A stretch of DNA of 64,000 bases from Balanoglossus misakiensis. Taxonomy: Eukaryota; Hemichordata. The stretch covers positions 8,990,001-9,054,000 of the forward strand of contig CM082587.2 of the NCBI GenBank assembly GCA_040954595.2, written 5' to 3'. The notes beneath the pieces are model-generated. The model had not been told where the DNA came from, did not search any database, and saw nothing but the letters and a program-made list of their open reading frames with translations. Shown piece by piece: positions 57,289-64,000 of this stretch; position 1 is the stretch's first letter, and every line of letters begins with the position of its first letter. The position numbers and the translations under genes were made by a program.

Positions 57289-60200
57289 ATGGCATTGCTA
57301 AACAACTGTCTGGTTTTCTTGCTGGCCTGGAGTGTGGTCAAGATGGCCGCGGCGAATCGCAATTCGGTGAACCTAACAGACAATGTTTATTCTACTGTCT
57401 TGGTTGCGATCAATGAAAATGTACCGGAAAATCAACGTTTGGTGGACAATATCAAGGTAAAGTCCTCAGAGAAACGTAGGATACAGTGAGATGCATTTGT
57501 TTTGTGCTTCTCTGGAGATAAATTTTCTTAAACATGATTTAGGTACATACACTGGAAGGGATACCGTCGTGTGATGATAGCTCTATAAAAGTTCTATAAC
57601 AGCTCTGCGAATTATGTGCGGAGTTTGTTCGTGGGGAGACTGACCACAGCTCAACTTGGTCGGTAAAATTTTAGTTGTTGTCAGCACTACCGAAATTGGC
57701 GCGAATATCTATCATTTTTTTCTTTGGCCATTGTCAATAGATTAAAAATAGTTGTCGGTTCCCCGATGGCCGTCCGTACCCACCACGGGTGAGACTAAAG
57801 CGAAGGAAAGCGAAGGACACTGATTTATCCATATTTTAGTGCGAAGGACACGGTTTTCTGTATGCTGGAGGCCGAAGGACGGGTGTAGCTCCGTAATTTA
57901 GGCCGAAGGAAAGCGAAGGACACTGATTTATCCATATTTTAGTGCGAAGGACACGGTTTTTTGTATGCTAGAGGCCGAAGGACGGGTGTAGCTCCGTAAT
58001 TTAGGCCGAAGGAAAGCGAAGGACACTGATTTATCCATATTTTAGTGCGAAGGAAAGCCAGTAAGGTGCGGAATTGTGTTTTATCACTACGATAATTATC
58101 GCTTTCTAAATATCGTTCTAAATTTATAAATTAGCCACAGTTTAGAAAGCCCCCCCCCCCCCTCCGACTAAAATTTTCTGCCGACGATATAAGTGCTGTA
58201 TTTCCATTTCAATATTTGCGGACGGGAGAATGTTGGGAATCGTTTATTGCACAAATCAAGCCTTATCTCAAAACTCCTCTCAGTTTATCGGGTTAATGGA
58301 GTAGCTCTAAGTGAGCGCTGTTTAAGGCGCGGTGGGTGTCCGTGTGCCAGCCAATCATATGCTGTCTCAAGCCCGCCGGAGGGAAAGTTTCCCGGGCTTT
58401 GGTCATTGCCACTTTTGCATTCGGAGGAGCAGCAGGCTGGACACGGGACGCTATTGAGCTCTGTTATATCAAGCGACATTACCACCGTACTGGACGTTTT
58501 ACAAGCGGTACGTTCGATCTGCTTTTACAATACCTGAAGCTGTTCAGGTATCCCTTGTCTAGGCCCTAACGTTTTTCCACAAATAGCGAGACTTTTGACT
58601 CGTGCTACGCTCCCCGATATGTCTTAACACCATTGTTCTACCATTATGAGGTGTTGTAAAATGTCAGAGTTAGAACTTCGGCTATATATACTGTTAAAAT
58701 AAAACAGAGATCACATTTGACTTCCCACCGAAGTACTGGCCATCCCGTCTCTCTCTTCATTCCGAGCCTACTTCCAAAGTGTACGCCGTACATTTGTAAA
58801 CGCCAAAGTAGTCCTACTTTCTAAACTGCTGCTAGTTTAGAAAGTTTAGAACGATATTTAGAAAGTGATAATTATCTTGATAAAAGCCATGTTTATCATT
58901 ATTAGCTAAATTAGCTTCCTTAGACAATACATGTAGTTTAGAAATGCCCCTTCAATAAGACACAATTCCGCACCTAACTCAGGAAAGCGAAGGACAGTGA
59001 TTTCTCCATATTTTAGGGAGAATGACATCAGTATCCATCTCTCTGTATCTCGAAACTAGGATATCAATAGTGTGATCTTGCGTTGAGATCGTTTTTTGTT
59101 AGTTGTTTTTCATTTCCAGTTCATGGAACGTAATGTCGGCTATTCCCGGTGAAGCATTTGAGCCCACGGTACAACTGCATGTTTGCTTGTAGAATTCGTT
59201 GTTTAATTCAAAAGTATTGTTACCTAGAATTAGTGATAGCATTTCCATGAGGTATGTTTGTTTAGATTTGTTTCGTGTAAACATGACACTCTACTTAAGA
59301 TCTCGACATTGATATCAGTAACTCTGGTCAGACGTGTACTAGCTGACGCCAAGTCTCTGATAATCGTGAGAGAATCGTGTCCTTCGCCCTAAAATATGGA
59401 AATATGACTGTCCTTCGCTTTCCTTCGCACTAAAATATGGATAAATCAGTGTCCTTCGCTTTCCTTCGGCCTAAATTACTGAGCTAAACCCGTCCTTCGG
59501 CCTCCAGCATACAGAAACCGTGTCCTTCGCACTAAAATATGGATAAATCAGTGTCCTTCGCTTTCCTTCGGCCTAAATTACGGAGCTAAACCCGTCCTTC
59601 ACCCTCCAGCATACAGAAAACCGTGTCCTTCGCACTAAAATATGAATAAATCAGTGTCCTTCGCTTTCCTTCGGCCTAAATTACGGAGCTACACCCGTCC
59701 TTCGGCCTAAATTACTGAGCTAAACCTGTCCTTCACCCTCCAGCATACAGAAAACCGTGTCCTTCGTACTAAAATATGGATAAATCAGCGTCCTTCGCTT
59801 TCCTTCGGCCTAAATTACGGAGCTACACCCGTCCTTCGGCCTAAATTACTGAGCTAAACCTGTCCTTCACCCTCCAGCATACAGAAAACCGTGTCCTTCG
59901 CACTAAAATATGAATAAATCAGTGTCCTTCGCTTTCCTTCGGCCTAAATTACGGAGCTACACCCGTCCTTCGGCCTAAATTACTGAGCTAAACCCGTCCT
60001 TCACCCTCCAGCATACAGAAAACCGTGTCCTTCGCACTAAAATATGAATAAATCAGTGTCCTTCGCTTTCCTTCGGCCTAAATTACGGAGCTACACCCGT
60101 CCTTCGGCCTAAATTACTGAGCTAAACCCGTCCTTCACCCTCCAGCATACAGAAAACCGTGTCCTTCGTACTAAAATATGGATAAATCAGCGTCCTTCGC

Positions 60201-63200
60201 TTTCCTTCGGCCTAAATTACGGAGCTACACCCGTCCTTCGGCCTAAATTACGGAGCTACACCCGTCCTTCGGCCTAAATTACTGAGCTAAACCCGTCCTT
60301 CACCCTCCAGCATACAAAAAGCCGTGTCCTTCGCACTAAAATATGGATAAATCAGCGTCCTTCGCTTTCCTTCGGTTTCCTTCGTTTTAGGTTATGCTCC
60401 CACCGCTTTATTACGGATTGCTTCTTCTCTAACAGGATATATTTACCGAGGCTTCAGCACGTTTGTACGAAGCAACCAATCAACGGGCCAGCTTTGGTGA
60501 CATCACCATTCTAATACCGAAGACTTGGAGCGACAACATTACATCACTGAGGGCTAAAACGGAAATATACGACATTGCCAATGTCATTGTTGACCATGAA
60601 CATCCAGATTATGTCGACAACCCGTACACGAAGCAACCTTATGGGTGTGGAAGAAAGGCAGAATATATGCATTTGACTCCAAGGTGGATAGTGGACCGAG
60701 ACTATTCACAGAAATTATGGGGTGACTCAGGTAATTACAATTTTATTGTTTACAATATTAAAATAATCTGGTATACAAAGTCGACCATCCTTGAATTTGG
60801 TAACATCACCGACGCGCATCTTATCTCATTTCCCGGCCATTCATCTCTCTCCACAACCCGAACCCTCCCCCCCCCCCCCAAGTGTACGCCGTACAGCCAA
60901 CAATCTTATTTTATTTTTCAATACACCAATGCAGGTAAAGTTATAGTTCACGAGTGGGGTCATCTACAATGGGGCCTCTTTGATGAATATCCAACGGAAA
61001 TAGACGAGCAGTTCTACGTAGACCCAAATGGCCGGGTTGAACCATCAAGATGTTCTCTATCTATCACTGGTGAGTCTCGTGCACTAGACCCTTACAACAG
61101 ATGGAAGCCTTGCAACACTGATCCCGATTCTGGAATAATACCAGACCCTGGTTGTGTGTTTGTCCCAGATGAAGACAATGTTGGCAAAGGATCTTACATG
61201 AATGCAAACTATCTTGACAGTGTAAGTGTTTATATACAATTATGTATATGCGTCGTGGTAAGGGCTAGTGTCAGAATGGGTCACATCTGTGAAAAAGTAA
61301 GTCCGTGACCGACCCATTCCAGTGTTAGAAAATATGGTTGCTGTTAAGTGTTTGGCTGAAATCTATCATCAATATGTTCAAGACTCAAATTCCCTTTGCA
61401 GGTGGTTGCGTTCTGTCATGATGACCCGGATGCTGACGTGAATTCCAAGCACAATCCTTTGGCTTTGAATAAACATAACAAACAATGCGGCTACAGAAGT
61501 GCGTGGGATGTTATGAATTCCTCAGAAGACTTTAACGGGACAAACCCACCACAGCCAAAGATGGATTCCCGGCCAACATTTACCGTGGTCAGAGAAACTG
61601 AATTTCGAACAGTTTTGGTTCTTGATTTGTCCAACAGTATGATACATGTAAGTACGTTCTGACACCATTGTCGTATAAAATATTGTATGCCTAACATGGC
61701 CCGTGCCTTTTCCACACAACATCAATAACTGTATTACAGACGATGGTATACCACACGAATTAATTTTCTGATATACTATTCATATACCATAACTCTGACT
61801 AGGGTATATAGGCCTACATAATTTTGTGGAAATTTGTTGGGCATGACTAAAGAAAGGTCTTCACAGCAAAACGTGAAATGTGACAATAATTTTAAGCTGA
61901 ATAACAGGTTTAATTGTAAATATCTTCGTTTATGCATAATCATTAGAAATGACAAGATAGAACAAAATGTGTCTATATTCTTTTAACGCTCTTGCTCGTA
62001 TTACAGAATGACCGGGTATACGAACAACAACAGGCTGCCGCTTTATACATCGGCTCGACTCTTCCAAACAACAGTTGGGTTGGCATTGTTGAGTTTAGTG
62101 ATACTGGGAGAATAATTGCACCTCTGACACAGATTGTAGATGACCAAAGTCGGCAGGATCTGATCGACTTGATACCAACAGCTTTAACATATGCCACTTG
62201 CATTGGGTGCGGACTGCTGACTGGAATACAGGTAATATCATGATTTTGATTGGATCAAAGATAGATAAATGCAAATCTCATTCCCCTCTTTCTATTCCGC
62301 TCATACACACGCGTGCACATTAAGAATATATTTTTGTTCATAAACAGTACAAGTATAGCAATATGTTAGTGTTATTTCTTTGCTCTGTTATTAATTAATT
62401 ACATGGTAATATAATTGTCTCCAATATGCTGGAGGTAATTCACTGATCTTTTGAAAAGGTTCTTGAAAACAGCCAGTTTGGGGACGCTGCCGGTGGAATC
62501 CTATTTCTCACAACAGATGGCGCAGAAGGTGTGGCACCTTACATCAGTGACGTCACTCCCGAATTAGTGGCTAAAGAAGTTATCGTCGACACACTGGCAT
62601 TTAGTAGTGCCGCCGACCCTAAATTAGTTCAGTTGTCAGAAGACACAGGAGGGATAGCGTGTTGGTATTCAGAGAGTGACGATTCTACAGCTGTTAACGA
62701 CTGCTTCACTGCTTCAGTTACAGACAGGATAGGAACTAGTCAAGATACCCCTGTCCAGGTAATGAAATTTCACTTACTATAATGGCAGGTGATTTCACCT
62801 ACTATAATGGCGCCAATTACACTATAATGGCAGATATCCAACCATGGTCCGAATCCACTGATCGGACCGTGGGTAACTCACCTCGAACACCCATACCCAG
62901 TTCAGTATACATTATCAAGATTAATCCCATCTCTGAACGACGTTAGAGACTGACCATTTACACTTGAATGTTCATATGTTTCAGCTCACAAGTTCCATTA
63001 TGAATATTGCATTTAATGGCGACTCTTTCGATGTTGCGTACATTGACTCAACAATTGGAAAAGATACAACGTTTTCATTCTTTTGGGAGTTCGGGAAAAC
63101 AACAATCGCTGTTACAGTGACATCACCTGACGGTACTGTGATTGACAGTAGCGATAGCCAATATCACATCGATACCAGTACTTCCACTATCATTGTCAAA

Positions 63201-63963
63201 GTGGATGGAATCGCAGAGGTGTGTTGAGAATATAATTATACAAATGCACATTGTACTTGTATGTATGGGATGGTTGTATGGGATGGATGGATGGACGGAC
63301 GGATGGATGGATGGATGGATGGATGGATGGATGGATGGATGGATGGATGGATGGATCAAAAGGTCCGTCACCAATTGATATGCATCATTTGCCGTTCTTA
63401 CAGACTGGAGCCTGGACCTATACAATTAACAACCCAGACAGCACAGCTCAAGCAATAGAGATATCGATCACATCTAAAGCAAAGGATTCGTCAGCTAGCC
63501 CAATCAGACTAAATTCTGTACCAGGCACAACTTCTGTAACTGTATCTCCACCAATGGTACCCATCTATGCTGATCTTAACCAAGGACATAGTCCTGTGCT
63601 AAACGCCGTGGTTATCGCCACCATAGAAAGACCCAGTCCTCACAGCAGTGTGGACCTACAACTTTTCGACACAGGAACAGGTGAGATGGTCAAAAAAAAA
63701 AAAATTGCAGAGTCATTGTAAACGTATAGCACCAATATAATGTATAGATTTCACGATATTTCATAACCTTCTCCTTAATGTATTTGTTTCAGGTGCTGAC
63801 GTCACAAAAAACGACGGAGTTTATTCTGCCTACTTCATTGACTTCGTAGAGGCCACATGTACTAACGAGTGCCGGTATAATATTCAAACGATGGCAAATG
63901 ATACGGATGGTATCGCTGAGATCAAAATCACTGGACATGTAGGTGCCATGCCAAGAAACTATT
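57289..63963 (+). CDS. CLCA family protein (metalloprotease + VWA), 5' part
   Basis: Exons 57289-57456, 60436-60730, 60935-61221, 61402-61647, 62007-62231, 62459-62758, 62985-63218, 63404-63680 and 63793-63963; joins keep frame and the gene runs past the right edge. A secretory signal peptide ([17 protein letters not shown]) starts the protein. The N-terminal CLCA domain follows ([23 protein letters not shown]). The zinc protease motif HEWGH is at 60949-60963, followed by WGLFDEY. A Cys-rich region leads to a von Willebrand A domain with an intact MIDAS DLSNS (61624-61638), then a beta-rich stretch with [19 protein letters not shown] proteins are secreted, cut themselves and modulate calcium-activated chloride channels. 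No key residue seems missing. Confidence 0.93.
57781..58070 (+). repeat. Minisatellite in CLCA intron 1, left arm
   Basis: About 103-bp units (gaaggacacggttttctgta, then ggccgaaggacgggtgtagc, then gcgaaggacactgatttatc). It is the reverse complement of the array at 59385-60395 and is flanked by a further inverted segment (ctttctaaatatcgttctaaa at 58101 against tttagaacgatatttagaaag at 58842). Confidence 0.88.
59385..60395 (-). repeat. Minisatellite in CLCA intron 1, right arm
   Basis: CCTCCAGCATAC recurs at about 59501, 59603, 59737, 59871, 60005, 60139 and 60304. The period is mostly 134 bp, made of a 102-bp core plus an optional 32-bp block (cggagctacacccgtccttc). It ends about 40 bp before the exon 60436 acceptor. 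Together with 57781-58070 it can fold into a large hairpin within the intron. Confidence 0.9.
63279..63356. repeat. (GGAT)n microsatellite in a CLCA intron
   Basis: About 19 tetranucleotides lie between exons 63218 and 63404, ending 47 bp before the acceptor. Frames through it code only Asp/Gly/Trp/Met repeats. Confidence 0.95.
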
Positions 63964-64000
63964 GTAAGTAAGCCTTCACGTTTGCAGAAAGCTTAGTTTA

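Noticed and set aside
63123-63425. His/Pro/Ser or Asp/Gly/Trp repeat proteins
   Set aside because: They are translations of the GGAT microsatellite and the flanking CLCA exon on the wrong strand or frame.
1-64000. tRNA or rRNA genes
   Set aside because: I saw no cloverleaf with A and B boxes or rRNA-like conserved blocks; the only tRNA-like sequence is the gypsy primer site.

Overview
Eukaryotic (metazoan) genomic DNA. Genes are split into exons with GT..AG introns, and introns and spacers are full of transposon-derived repeats. The families present (a DED/NACHT/TRADD-N immune-type locus, a CLCA protease/VWA gene, cytosolic sulfotransferases, C2H2 zinc-finger genes, a POFUT-like fucosyltransferase) fit an invertebrate deuterostome. 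A cephalochordate is my first guess, and a hemichordate or echinoderm cannot be excluded. All exon models were made by eye from splice signals and reading phase.

Layout. 1-2547 (minus): 3' part of a POFUT-like glycosyltransferase gene. 2.5-7.3 kb: repeats and two foldback elements. 7312-17797: a nested transposon. A foldback element with about 610-bp inverted arms, a core array of 83-bp repeats and a 10-bp target duplication has been entered by an intact-looking Ty3/gypsy LTR retrotransposon (8286-16635). That retrotransposon has LTRs identical by eye, gag and pol linked by a likely -1 frameshift, and an extra 3' ORF with a zinc-binding-type motif. 18185-18938: a second foldback element, also with a 10-bp target duplication. 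20.4-41.1 kb (plus): two tandem, partly paralogous immune-type genes. Gene A is DED, coiled coil, two ZU5-like domains, DED. Gene B is DED, GT4-like glycosyltransferase, coiled coil, TRADD-N-like domain, long repeat coiled coil, NACHT ATPase. 42.4-52.4 kb: two paralogous zinc-finger genes flanking a divergent pair of cytosolic sulfotransferases, one frameshifted, plus a sulfotransferase remnant. 54.4-56.8 kb: inverted duplication of a transposase-like helix-turn-helix segment. 57.3-64.0 kb (plus): 5' part of a CLCA gene whose first intron holds a large inverted minisatellite.

The A/B locus is the part most likely to be a new system. Both genes are built of phase-1 exon modules that can be shuffled without breaking frame, including five copies in total of one linker exon of about 72 codons. 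They share the N-terminal DED and a repeat-built coiled coil but differ in the module between or after them: a glycosyltransferase plus TRADD-N and a STAND ATPase in B, ZU5 domains with a potential self-cleavage site and a second DED in A. This is inferred to be a sensor/adaptor pair of an innate-immunity or cell-death pathway. Gene B's NACHT region is cut at its 3' side by a mobile-element sequence, so this allele may lack its C-terminal sensor part.
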